Assembly (NCBI RefSeq): GCF_907177275.1
Contig: NZ_CAJSLV010000044.1
Location: forward strand, 120,480 to 184,479
Reading direction: 5' to 3'
DNA length: 64,000 bases
Source of the DNA: Actinacidiphila cocklensis
GTDB lineage: Bacteria; Actinomycetota; Actinomycetes; Streptomycetales; Streptomycetaceae
Under the pieces are notes generated by a model. That model made no database searches and was not told the origin of the DNA. It saw only the letters and a list, made by a program, of their open reading frames with translations. A program made the position numbers and the translations under genes. How positions within the stretch are numbered: the stretch's first letter is position 1; every line of letters starts with the position of its first letter. Of this stretch, positions 7,491 to 17,332 are shown in pieces.

Positions 7491-8369
7491 ATGTTCACCA
7501 TCGGGGACTTCGCCGCGTACGGCCAGGTGTCGGTGCGGATGCTGCGGCATTACGACGCCATCGGGCTGCTGCCGCCCGCGCGGGTCGATCCGGTCACCGG
7601 GCACCGCGGCTACGAGGCCGCGCAACTGGCCCGGCTCAACCGGATCATCGCGCTCAAGGACCTCGGGTTCAGCCTGCGGCAGGTGGCCGTACTGCTGGAC
7701 GACCGGGTCGACGCGGAGCAGTTGCGCGGCATGCTGCGGCTGCGCCGGGCCGAACTGGCCGCGGCGGCGGCCGCCGCGGCCGACCGGCTGGCGCAGGTCG
7801 AGCGGCGGCTCCTCACCATCGAGAGCGAGGGCACGATGCCCGTCGACGAGGTCGTCGTCAAACCGCTGCCGGCGCTGCGGGTCGCCGCGCTGAGCGGCAC
7901 CGCGGACAGTTTCGACCCGCGGCACCTGGGGGCGGTGCTCCGGCCGCTCCTGCGCGGCGCCCGCGCCCTGATCGCCGCCGCCGGGGTGCAGGCGGCCGGC
8001 CCGGACCTCGCGTGGTTCGAGCCGCTGCCCGAGGGGGCGTACGGGGTCACCGTGCACGCGGGTGTGCCCGTGCGGGGCGGGGTGCCGTACGTGCTGCTGC
8101 CCGCTGTGCCGCGGGCCGCCACGCTGGTGCACCGCGGGTCGCCCGAGTCCGTTCTGGCCTCGATCCAGAAGCTGGCCCGCTGGGTCGAGGCGGCGGGTCT
8201 GGTACCCGAGCCGCCCGGCCGCGAGCACTTCCTCACGGCCGGGGGTGAGCCTTCGTCCTGGCTCACCGAGATCCAGGTCCCGGTGGCCGCGCCTGCCGCA
8301 CCAGGGCGTACGCCGCCTGCCGCGGTGCCTTCTCCCCTGCGGCCCGGCGGGGGCTTCCCGCGCTCCTGA
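7491..8369 (+). CDS. MerR-family transcriptional regulator with GyrI-like effector domain
   Basis: A 292-residue regulator. The N-terminal winged helix is classic MerR (FTIGDFAAYGQVSVRMLRHY, then DAIGLLPPARVDPVTGHRGY, and LNRIIALKDLGFSLRQVAVL). A dimerisation helix spans about residues 78-110 (AELAAAAAAAADRLAQVERR). The C-terminal 150 residues look like a GyrI-like/effector-binding fold (VVVKPLPALRVAALSG, then AYGVTVHAGVPVRGGVPYVL), which binds small hydrophobic or cationic ligands in BmrR-type proteins. The ATG is preceded by GGAGTGGAGGGG. The dyad just upstream suggests autoregulation. The last 30 residues (Pro/Gly-rich) look disordered. Confidence 0.9.
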   Translation: MFTIGDFAAYGQVSVRMLRHYDAIGLLPPARVDPVTGHRGYEAAQLARLNRIIALKDLGFSLRQVAVLLDDRVDAEQLRGMLRLRRAELAAAAAAAADRLAQVERRLLTIESEGTMPVDEVVVKPLPALRVAALSGTADSFDPRHLGAVLRPLLRGARALIAAAGVQAAGPDLAWFEPLPEGAYGVTVHAGVPVRGGVPYVLLPAVPRAATLVHRGSPESVLASIQKLARWVEAAGLVPEPPGREHFLTAGGEPSSWLTEIQVPVAAPAAPGRTPPAAVPSPLRPGGGFPRS

Positions 8370-8415
8370 GGTCCTGCCCCTTGCGGAGCGTTGCCTGCCT
8401 AGGGCCGCGTCGTGA

Positions 8416-8562
8416 TCGGCCGCCGGCTCGACCCCGCCGACGCGGATCGCCGTACGGGACCCGGCGCCGGTCTGCCCGCACTCGCCGGTGTGGCACCGCG
8501 ACAACCCGCACCCGGCGCTCGCCGCGCTGCGCGGCCACCTGCGCTCGGGGCGGTTCGTCCAC
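8416..8562 (+). pseudogene. LysR substrate-binding domain C-terminal remnant
   Basis: The frame after the stop at 8413 encodes TRIAVRDPAPVCPHSPVWHR, then DNPHPALAALRGHLRS, which matches the last 40-50 residues of LysR regulators (the strand before ...W..DNPHPAL..L..HL). No upstream part of the gene exists here, and there is no start or regulatory signal. It is a leftover of a deleted regulator gene next to the flavin reductase-like gene, which such a regulator may once have controlled. Confidence 0.5.
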
Positions 8563-8677
8563 TCGGCGGCCGGGACGTGGACACCGGCCCGGGCGTGGTC
8601 GATGCGCCTCGGGGGCCGGCCACCGTGCCGTCCGAATACCGCCAGCCGGAGATCCGTTCGCAGGGCAGGGTGGGGGC

Positions 8678-9406
8678 ATGACCTCACCGAACACGACCAC
8701 GCTCGACCACACGCGTATCGAGCCCGGAATCCTCTACTTCGGCACGCCCGTCGTGCTGCTGTCCACCCTCAACGAGGACGGGGCGACGCCGAACCTGGCG
8801 CCGATGTCGTCGGCCTTCTGGCTGGGGTGGCGGTGCATGCTGGGCCTGGGGGCACGGTCGCAGACGGCCCGCAATCTGCTGCGGGAGCGGGAGTGCGTGC
8901 TGAACCTGCCCGACGACCGGCTCGCCGACGCGGTCGACCGGCTGGCGCTGACCACCGGGCGCGATCCGGTGCCCGGCGGGAAGGCGGAGCGCGGGTACCG
9001 CTTCGAGCGCGACAAGTTCGGGCGGGCCGGGCTGACGGCGGTGGCGTCGCAGACCGTACGGCCGCCGCGGGCCGCGGAGTGCCCGGTCGCGATGGAGGCC
9101 GTGGTCGAGGCCACGCACCCGCTGGCCGAGGACGACCCGGAGCAGCGCGGCGGCATCATCGTCTTCGAGGTGCGCGTCCAGCGCGTGCTGGTGCACGACG
9201 GGATCCGGCTGCCGGGCAGCACCGACCGCATCGACCCGGACCGCTGGCGCCCGCTGATCATGAGCTTCCAGCAGCTGTACGGGCTCGGGCCGCGCGTGCG
9301 GGAGTCGACGCTCGCGCGTATCCCCGAGCGGATGTACCGCGGGCCTGACATCGCGCGGTCCCGGGTGGCCGGGGCCGGCCCTGGCGCCCTTGACACCCGG
9401 CAGTGA
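8678..9406 (+). CDS. Flavin reductase-like, FMN-binding split-barrel protein
   Basis: A 242-residue protein of the flavin-reductase-like split-barrel superfamily. The N-terminal half shows GILYFGTPVVLLSTLNEDGA, NLAPMSSAFWLGWRCMLGLG and QTARNLLRERECVLNLPDD, the usual FMN-binding pattern (PN.APMS.F...G; T..NL...EFVLN). Later DRFGRAGLTA-like and ECPVAMEAVVEATHPL segments keep the family order. It probably binds FMN and reduces flavin or a small substrate, possibly as a partner of an oxygenase, but none is nearby. The ATG at 8678 follows GGCAGGGTGGGGGC. The remnant LysR upstream suggests it has lost its local regulator. Confidence 0.85.
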   Translation: MTSPNTTTLDHTRIEPGILYFGTPVVLLSTLNEDGATPNLAPMSSAFWLGWRCMLGLGARSQTARNLLRERECVLNLPDDRLADAVDRLALTTGRDPVPGGKAERGYRFERDKFGRAGLTAVASQTVRPPRAAECPVAMEAVVEATHPLAEDDPEQRGGIIVFEVRVQRVLVHDGIRLPGSTDRIDPDRWRPLIMSFQQLYGLGPRVRESTLARIPERMYRGPDIARSRVAGAGPGALDTRQ

Positions 9407-9592
9407 CCCGCCGAGTCTGAGCAGGCGCGCTCGCGGTCCCCGCGGGTGGCGCACCGTCACTTCCCGTGCACAGCGGCGGACGACGACCTGCACCACGTTC
9501 GACCGCCGGGCAGCTGCGGAGCTGAGCGGCGGGGTGGTCGAACGCCTGCACAGGGAACAGCCGGAGAGCCGCTCAGCCGAGGAGGAGCCGTC

Positions 9593-10888
9593 ATGCGCGG
9601 GCCAGACGCGTATCCGACCGTGTCCGGTGTCGCGGCGGCGGCCCGCCTGCTCAGCGCGCGGCATCCGGACCTGTGCCGGATGCGGCTGGCCGGTGAGTCC
9701 AGGACCGGGCGGCCGCTGTGGCTGCTGTCGGTCGGACACGGCAGGCGGCACGTACTGGTGGTCGCCGGGCCGCACCCGGACGAGCAGGCCGGCGGCGGCA
9801 CGGTGCTGTGGCTGGCGGAGCAGGCGGTCGCCGACCGCCGGCGGATGGCCGACGCGGACCTGACCTGGGACTTCCTGCTGTGCCTCGACCCCGACGGCAC
9901 GGTGCTCAACGAGACCGGGCCGGCCGGACCGCGCCCGCCCGCCGTCCACTTCCGGCACACCTACCGCCCGGCGGTCAGCGAACAGCCCGAGTGGGCAGGC
10001 TCCTTCCGCGCCCCGGGCGACGAACTCCCCGAGACCTACGCCCTGCTGGCCGTCATCGACGAGCTGCGGCCCATCCTGCAGTGCACCCTGCACGGTACGG
10101 ACGTCGGCGGCAGTTGGGTGCAGCTGACCTCCGACATCCCCGGGCTGGCCGAGCCGTTCGGGAAGTACGCCGCGGAACTCGACATCCCCGTGCAGGTCGG
10201 GACGTACGACGCGCTGTTCTGGCAGGGCTCGGGGCCGGGCGTGTACGTGCTGCCGTCCGGCGGGGTGAGGGAACGATTCGCCAGCGAGCCGGAGGACGTC
10301 AACGGCTCCACCTGGTGCCGCCCGCAGCGCTACGGCGGGCTCACCGCGCTCGTCGAGGTGCCGATGTGGGCGACGCGGCGGGTCGCCGACCCGGCACCGC
10401 ACCCCGACCCGGCCTACGCGGTCGCCGCGATGGCGGCCAGGCTCCGCAAGGACGGGGCCGCACTGGCCAGCACGCTGGAGCGGGCGCTGCCGGTCATCGG
10501 CCCGCCCGAGGGCGGCAGCCAGGCGCTGCTGCTGCGCGGGGTGGAGCACGCGGTCGGGACGTTCGCCGCGCTCGCCGCGGACTACGACGCGCTCGCGGCG
10601 GAATCGCCCGTGCCGCTGACGATGGCGCACGTCGCCGCGCTCGACATCGCCTCGCGGCGCATTCCGCTGCGGGCGACGGGGATGCTTTTGCGGCTGCTCG
10701 ACGAGCAGCCGCTCGGGGACGGGGATCCGGCTGCCGAGCCGGGGCGGTTGCGGAGCCGGCTCGAGCGGCGGCTCGACGCGGGGGCGCGGGAGTTGGTGGC
10801 GAGCCTCGATGCACGCTGGGTGCCGGTTTTCGACCAGGTCGAGCTGCAGGCGCGGACCGTTCTCTCGGCGGTGGAACGCCTTTCCTGA
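9593..10888 (+). CDS. Cytosolic M14-type zinc carboxypeptidase-like protein (first copy)
   Basis: A 431-residue protein with the zinc-carboxypeptidase fold. The zinc motif HxxE is His61-Pro-Asp-Glu64 in VLVVAGPHPDEQAGGG, the third zinc ligand is His167 in LQCTLHGTDVGGSW, and the general-base Glu is Glu255 in GLTALVEVPMW. There is no signal peptide or membrane segment, unlike digestive M14 enzymes, so it acts in the cytoplasm. ATG at 9593 follows GAGGAGGAG. A second copy at 12451-13737 shares these motifs and roughly half of all residues, and the ThiF/MccB-like gene lies between them. I infer a role in trimming a peptide substrate of that enzyme; no short peptide gene is seen just upstream of this copy. 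Confidence 0.85.
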   Translation: MRGPDAYPTVSGVAAAARLLSARHPDLCRMRLAGESRTGRPLWLLSVGHGRRHVLVVAGPHPDEQAGGGTVLWLAEQAVADRRRMADADLTWDFLLCLDPDGTVLNETGPAGPRPPAVHFRHTYRPAVSEQPEWAGSFRAPGDELPETYALLAVIDELRPILQCTLHGTDVGGSWVQLTSDIPGLAEPFGKYAAELDIPVQVGTYDALFWQGSGPGVYVLPSGGVRERFASEPEDVNGSTWCRPQRYGGLTALVEVPMWATRRVADPAPHPDPAYAVAAMAARLRKDGAALASTLERALPVIGPPEGGSQALLLRGVEHAVGTFAALAADYDALAAESPVPLTMAHVAALDIASRRIPLRATGMLLRLLDEQPLGDGDPAAEPGRLRSRLERRLDAGARELVASLDARWVPVFDQVELQARTVLSAVERLS

Positions 10889-11069
10889 GGTGGCCCCTGC
10901 GGGTGGCTCAGGGACCAGGTGACTGCCCCCTGCGGTGGCCCGCGCGTCTTCCCGCCGTCGTGGCCGGTCGCGCAGTTCCGCCCCCGGCCCCCCCTGGAGT
11001 GACTGCCCCTTGCGGCGAGTTGCCTGGCCTCTGCGCAGCCGCGGGCAGGCGACAGGCCGCGAGGGGAGG
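10889..11069. repeat. Dispersed intergenic repeat block (TGACTGCCCCTTGCGG type)
   Basis: The 181 bases between the convergent peptidase and ThiF-like genes hold TGACTGCCCCCTGCGG and TGACTGCCCCTTGCGG and the phrase CGCGCAGTTCCGCCCCC. These recur at 13738-14082, 40860-41400 and 45401-45790. No gene is seen; the G+C-rich arms may also end transcription from both sides. Confidence 0.6.
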
Positions 11070-12239
11070 TCAGTTCCCGGGGCCGGCGGAGCCGCAGGCC
11101 GGGCAGGTGGGGCGGCGGGGGTGGATCTGGAGGACGGGGTCGCCGAGGGACATGAGGTTGATGCCGTAGCGGAAGCCGTGGCGCATGGGCGGGACGCCCG
11201 TGAGGAGGGCGAGGGCCGCGTGGGCGACGAGGGTGCCCGAGAGGGTCGCGGTCACCGCGCTGGCCGGGTTCCACGGCATCCGGGGGGACACGGCGCCCTC
11301 GTCCTGGCCCGGCGCCAGCCGGAGGTCGCGGCGCTCGTCCTCGCCCGCCCGCTGGCACTCCCAGCACGGCCCTGAACCGGGCACGTGGACGCCCGCGGTG
11401 ACCAGCGGGCCGCGGTAACCGCCCTCCACCCAGGGGAGGTCCGCCGCCAGGCAGACGCGGTTCGCCCAGCGGCGGATCTCCGGCGGGCGGTCCGCGCCGA
11501 GCACCAGCACGTCGTAGGGCGGGCCTTCGGCGACCAGTTCGGCCAGCGCGTCCTGGCCGCGGATCTCCCGGCGTTCGCCGGTGACTGCCGCGTCGGAGTT
11601 GAGGGCACGCAGCGCGGCCACCGCCGCCTCCGCCTTGGGGTGCCCGATGTCGGCCTCGCCGTAGAGCAACTGGCGGTTGAGGTTGGACAGTTCGACGGTG
11701 TCGGGGTCCACCACGTGCAGCCGCCCGACTCCGGCGGCGGTGAGGATCTGCGCGGCGGCGCCCCCCGTTCCGCCGACCCCGAGCACCAGCACGCGGGCGC
11801 GGCGCAACCGGAGCTGCGCCTGCCACGGGCTGGCCCGCGGGCTGAGGTCCATCCAGCGCAGCAGCGCCACCCCGCGGGTGTGCCGCAGCCGGTCGCGTTC
11901 GGCAAGGCCCGGCGGCATCGGGGCGGCCGCGTCCTCCACGAAACCGGCCTGCCGCAGCTCGCCGATGGCCGCGCCGACCGTCTCGGGGAGCACCGCCGCC
12001 GGGTGCAGCGCGGCGACCTCCGCGGCGATCCGCTGCCCGCTGCGGGTGCCGTCCATCAGCTGGGTGAGCGTCCAGATCCAGCCGTGCGGGTCGGCGATCT
12101 CCGCGCCGATGCCGTAGATGACGCTGCCGATCCTGACGTTGCCGTCGACCGTGCGGTACGCCCGGTGCTCCGGCTTGATCCGCGGCCGCCGTAACTCCCC
12201 GTCCGCGCCCCCGACGTCCGCCTCCGTCCGTGCCGTCAT
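11070..12239 (-). CDS. ThiF/MccB-like adenylating enzyme with N-terminal RRE-like domain
   Basis: A 389-residue E1-like enzyme expected to adenylate a peptide C-terminus. Residues about 18-105 (RPRIKPEHRAYRTVDGNVRI ... WTLTQLMDGTRSGQRIAAEV) look like a RiPP precursor recognition element or MccB peptide clamp. The ThiF domain carries GVGGTGG (154-160), Asp178/Asp180, NLNRQ (186-190, with the arginine finger), Lys202 and Asp250. Two CxxC pairs (CWEC 292-295, CPAC 379-382) form the structural zinc site. No catalytic thiol is obvious, as in MccB. It lies divergent from the 24-codon peptide gene and between two M14 peptidase genes. ATG at 12239 was chosen; the longer start at 12302 would add an unconserved stretch. 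Substrate assignment is inference. Confidence 0.85.
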   Translation of the reverse strand: MTARTEADVGGADGELRRPRIKPEHRAYRTVDGNVRIGSVIYGIGAEIADPHGWIWTLTQLMDGTRSGQRIAAEVAALHPAAVLPETVGAAIGELRQAGFVEDAAAPMPPGLAERDRLRHTRGVALLRWMDLSPRASPWQAQLRLRRARVLVLGVGGTGGAAAQILTAAGVGRLHVVDPDTVELSNLNRQLLYGEADIGHPKAEAAVAALRALNSDAAVTGERREIRGQDALAELVAEGPPYDVLVLGADRPPEIRRWANRVCLAADLPWVEGGYRGPLVTAGVHVPGSGPCWECQRAGEDERRDLRLAPGQDEGAVSPRMPWNPASAVTATLSGTLVAHAALALLTGVPPMRHGFRYGINLMSLGDPVLQIHPRRPTCPACGSAGPGN

Positions 12240-12379
12240 CCGGGCCGCCCCCTTCCCCGTCGCCCTCCTTGACACTGTCGCCGTGCCGCCGGACTCTGAC
12301 AAGGCATGGGAGTAACCCGGGGTGAAGAGTCAACTCCTGTGTGCAGCAACCGACTTGGACAGGGGAGAGGGGAGTCAGC

Positions 12380-12454
12380 ATGGCGGGCACCATCGTCATA
12401 CGACGGCTGGACAAGAAGGAGACCACCGGCGACAGCAATTCCAACGGGACGTGA
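12380..12454 (+). CDS. Candidate RiPP precursor peptide, 24 residues
   Basis: A short ORF with a strong ribosome-binding region (GGGGAGAGGGGAGTCAGC) before its ATG. The peptide begins MAGTIVIRRLDKKETTGD and ends SNSNGT. The first half has a beta-strand-like hydrophobic segment (TIVIRRL), the usual docking element for RRE domains; the second half is polar and Ser/Thr/Asn-rich, like a core. Its TGA overlaps the GTG of the downstream M14 peptidase (GTGA), and the ThiF/MccB-like gene is divergent 140 bases away. Removal of the last two residues by a carboxypeptidase would leave a C-terminal Asn, as in the microcin C precursor MRTGNAN. The coding assignment rests on these signals; no homologue was checked. 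Confidence 0.65.
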   Translation: MAGTIVIRRLDKKETTGDSNSNGT

Positions 12455-13737
12455 GCCATTCCACGGCCGATGCGTACCCGGGCGTCGCGGGGGTCGTTGC
12501 TGCGGCCTCCGCGTTCGTCCGGTTCCGGCCGGGGCTGTGCACCCTGCGGGTGGCCGGCCGGTCGCGGGAGGGCCGCCCGCTGCATCTGCTCACCGTCGGC
12601 CTCGACCGGCCCCGGGTACGCAACATCCTGGTCGTCGCGGGGCCGCACTCCGACGAACGGGTCGGCGCGGCCAGCGCGCTGCGGATCGCCGAGCGGGTCG
12701 CCCTCGACCCGCACCTGCACGTCGGATCGGGTGCCGCCTGGCACTTCCTGCTCTGCCTCGACCCGGACGGCACCCTGCGCAGCGAGGCGGGACCGGCGGT
12801 CCGCCGCACCCCCGCCGACCACTTCCGGCACGCGTACCGGCCGCCGGCCGACGAGCAGCCCGAGTGGGCGCCGTCGATCCGGCCCCCCGAGGACCAGCTC
12901 CCCGAGTCGCAGGCGCTGATCCGGCTCATCGACGAGCTGCGCCCGGTGCTGCAGTGCTCGCTGCACGGCAACGACATCGGCGGCAGCTGGGTCCAGCTCA
13001 CCCGGGACCTGCCCGGGCTGTCCGAGAGCCTCGGCAAGCTGTCCGCCGAGCGGGACGTGCCGGTGCAGACCGGTACGTACGACGCCCTCTACTGGCGGTC
13101 CTCAGGCCCCGGCGTCTTCCTCCTGCCCGAGCCCGGCGAGCGCGCCCAGTTCGACAGCCTGCCCGAGGACGTCAGCAGGTCGACGTGGATACGGCCGCAG
13201 GCGTACGGCGGGATGACCGCGCTGTTCGAGGTGCCGATGTGGGCGAGCGCCGGTGTCTCCGACACCAGCCGGCACCCCGACCCGGCCCGCGCCCTCGCCG
13301 ACCTCGCGGTCCTGCTGCGGCACCAGTCGGGGCTGGCGCGCACGATGCTCGCCGAGGTGCGGCAGGTGCTGGGCGCCTCGGGCGGCGACCCCCGGCTGCT
13401 GCGGATCGCCGACGGGCTCGTCGCGATGGGGCCGCGGGTCGCGGAGGAGTGGGACGCGCTGCATCCGTCGCCGGTGCGGTTGTCGCGTGCTCACGTGCAC
13501 GCGCTCGACATCGCCGCCCGGCGGATGGCCCTGCGGGCGGCGGGGACGCTCCTGCAGCTCCTGGACGCGGATGCGTCGCCCTCGGCGGAGGCCGTACGCA
13601 CCGCGTGCGCGCGGCGGCTCGCCCGCTGGGCGGCGGAGCTGGCCGCGGAACACGGCCTGACCTGGCTCCCCGTTCCGACCCAGGTCGACCTCCAGACCGA
13701 GGCGGTCCTCTCGGCCTTCCACCACCTCCCGTCCTAG
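12451..13737 (+). CDS. Cytosolic M14-type zinc carboxypeptidase-like protein (second copy)
   Basis: A 428-residue paralogue of the protein at 9593-10888. It keeps His66-Ser-Asp-Glu69 (VVAGPHSDERVGAAS), His172 (LQCSLHGNDIGGSW) and Glu260 (GMTALFEVPMW), so the zinc site and catalytic glutamate are intact. It also lacks a signal peptide. The GTG at 12451-12453 overlaps the stop of the 24-codon peptide gene by four bases, making the two a translationally coupled pair; the next methionine is too far downstream for the conserved start ADAYPGVAG. The pairing suggests that the peptide is its substrate. It could be a C-terminal trimmer before or after adenylation, or a self-immunity enzyme that destroys the product. 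Confidence 0.85.
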   Translation: MSHSTADAYPGVAGVVAAASAFVRFRPGLCTLRVAGRSREGRPLHLLTVGLDRPRVRNILVVAGPHSDERVGAASALRIAERVALDPHLHVGSGAAWHFLLCLDPDGTLRSEAGPAVRRTPADHFRHAYRPPADEQPEWAPSIRPPEDQLPESQALIRLIDELRPVLQCSLHGNDIGGSWVQLTRDLPGLSESLGKLSAERDVPVQTGTYDALYWRSSGPGVFLLPEPGERAQFDSLPEDVSRSTWIRPQAYGGMTALFEVPMWASAGVSDTSRHPDPARALADLAVLLRHQSGLARTMLAEVRQVLGASGGDPRLLRIADGLVAMGPRVAEEWDALHPSPVRLSRAHVHALDIAARRMALRAAGTLLQLLDADASPSAEAVRTACARRLARWAAELAAEHGLTWLPVPTQVDLQTEAVLSAFHHLPS

Positions 13738-14082
13738 GGGGGTGCCGCACCCCCTGCCCCGACCCGCACGCCCCGGACCTTCCCCGGGTGGACAGCTCGT
13801 CTCGCGGTTCCGCCCCCAGCGCTTCGCATGGGGGTACCCCCAGCGCCACCTGGGGTGGGTGCCCCTTGCGGTGGCGTCGCTTTCTTTCCCGCCCGTTCGG
13901 CGGGGCGCGCAGTTCCCCGCGCCCCTTTTGGCCTGCGTCCTCCAGCGCACAGCGTTCGCCCCTGGCAGGGGCTTGCCCTCTGCGCAGAGGGTGACCGTTT
14001 TTCAGGGGCGCGGGGAACTGCGCGACGAGCCACCCAACCGGGCGAAGGTCCCGGGACAAGGGGTGCCCGGGAGGGCGGGGGC
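13738..14082. repeat. Dispersed intergenic repeat block
   Basis: No gene is seen in these 345 bases. They contain CTTCGCATGGGGGTACCCCC, GCCACCTGGGGTGGGTGCCC, CGGCGGGGCGCGCAGTTCCC and TTTTTCAGGGGCGCGGGGAA. The first half matches 41001-41095 in the same order. The second half (CTTGCCCTCTGCGCAGAGGG and onward) matches 41137-41220 as a reverse complement. The block separates the peptidase gene from the convergent asd gene. Confidence 0.65.
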
Positions 14083-16054
<1,972 letters not shown>

Positions 16055-16113
16055 GCGGCGAGTCTCACCCGGCGGAACACCGTAGGTCCAGTTAAATTTT
16101 GCGAGGGTAACCG

Positions 16114-17196
16114 TTAAGAATCTCTGTTCTTATGGGCGGTCATCCACGCCTCGAACACCGCCTCGACCGCGACCGGCGGCGGCACCTTCTCCATCCCCAG
16201 GACTTCCTGCGCCGCCACCAGCGCCCGGTACACGACGGTCGCCACGTGCCGGAGCCGCCCACCGTCCGGGTGCTCGGCCAGCCGTGCCGCGCCGCGGATC
16301 ACGTCGGTGCAGACCGACTGGACGCGCTTGAAGTCGCGGTAGCGGGGCAGATCCGCGTCCAGTCCCCGGGAGGCGGCGGGGCCGACGGCCCGGCGCCAGC
16401 GGCGGATCATGTCGCGTTCCTGGTCGGGGCGGTAGCCCATCAGGTGCAGATGGGTGGCCAGGTCGTACACCGGGTCACCGATCAGTGCCAGCTCCCAGTC
16501 GATCGTCCACAGCGCGCCCGCCCGGTCGACCACGAGGTTCTTGCGGTGCAGATCGCCGTGCAGGAGGCGGGGGCCGCGGGGCGTGAGGTCGGGCACCTGC
16601 GCCGGCAGCCCGACCAGCGTCTCGTGGCTCACGCCCAGCTCGTCGAACAGGCCGCCGACCCGCGGCCGGTTCGGCAGGTAGATGTGAGCGATGGCGAAGT
16701 GCAGCAGCTGGCGCAGGAACCCGGTCCCGTCGCGGCCGCCGGCGCCACCGTCCGCGCAGTCGCAGGACGACTGCCCTTCGGCGAGCAGCGGTCCGGGGTC
16801 GATCGCGGCCAGTGCGGCGAACAGCTCCTCCAACTGCTCCTGGATCTGCTCGGGCACCCGCTCTGCCGCCGCGGGCCACCGGTCGAGGGTGACGCCCTCG
16901 ATGAACTCGGCAAAGGTCAGCACGTCGCCCCTGACCGCGGCACGTCCCACCCGCGGCACCCGCGGCACCCGGCCCTGCACCTGCTCCAGCAGCTGGTCCT
17001 CCGACGGGAAGTACCGCATGTCGTACCAGAAGACCCCTTCCCGCGGCTCGCGGAGCTTGAGCCAGGGAAAGTCGCCGGCCAGCGGCGAGGCCCGGTCCAG
17101 GCGTACGGCGAAGGTGAAGTGGTGGTTGCCCTTGAGCGGCCCCTCGACCAGGTCCGCGCCGACCGGAGCGGCGTGTGCTCCGACTCCCCAGGTCAT
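16114..17196 (-). CDS. Phosphotransferase (APH/choline-kinase-like family)
   Basis: A 360-residue kinase-fold protein. The catalytic loop is RLLHGDLHRKNLVVDRAGAL, followed by the metal-binding WTIDWELALIGDPVYDLATH, both diagnostic of the APH enzyme family. The N-lobe has KGNHHFTFAVRLDRASPLAG and DMRYFPSEDQLLEQVQGRVP. Between the lobes a Cys-containing insert (SSCDCADGGAGGRDG) is unusual. It is followed in the same direction-set by the HAD hydrolase and GntR genes, hinting at a pathway involving a phosphorylated small molecule, but its substrate is unknown. The ATG at 17194-17196 was preferred over one 39 bases upstream because the conserved region begins there. Confidence 0.8.
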   Translation of the reverse strand: MTWGVGAHAAPVGADLVEGPLKGNHHFTFAVRLDRASPLAGDFPWLKLREPREGVFWYDMRYFPSEDQLLEQVQGRVPRVPRVGRAAVRGDVLTFAEFIEGVTLDRWPAAAERVPEQIQEQLEELFAALAAIDPGPLLAEGQSSCDCADGGAGGRDGTGFLRQLLHFAIAHIYLPNRPRVGGLFDELGVSHETLVGLPAQVPDLTPRGPRLLHGDLHRKNLVVDRAGALWTIDWELALIGDPVYDLATHLHLMGYRPDQERDMIRRWRRAVGPAASRGLDADLPRYRDFKRVQSVCTDVIRGAARLAEHPDGGRLRHVATVVYRALVAAQEVLGMEKVPPPVAVEAVFEAWMTAHKNRDS

Positions 17197-17332
17197 CGAA
17201 CTCCTCGACTGCGCGGTGAACCAGCTGACGGCCACGTCCCAGCACGCCGCCGCGTGGAGTGGAGGGTAGTCCCGGCACCGGATCCGCCGGACGCCCGCCG
17301 GAAAGCCACCTGCGGCACAACGGCGGCCCGGG

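Noticed and set aside
6050..8687. Long minus-strand frames over the NAD(P)-binding and MerR genes
   Set aside because: They are antisense to well-supported genes; only the kinase segment (6822-7463) has a protein signature.
9446..9592. N-terminal extension or leader peptide for the first M14-type peptidase
   Set aside because: The extra 49 residues have no family match, and the ATG at 9593 has a better ribosome-binding site. No precursor-like short ORF with a stop near 9593 was found in any plus frame.
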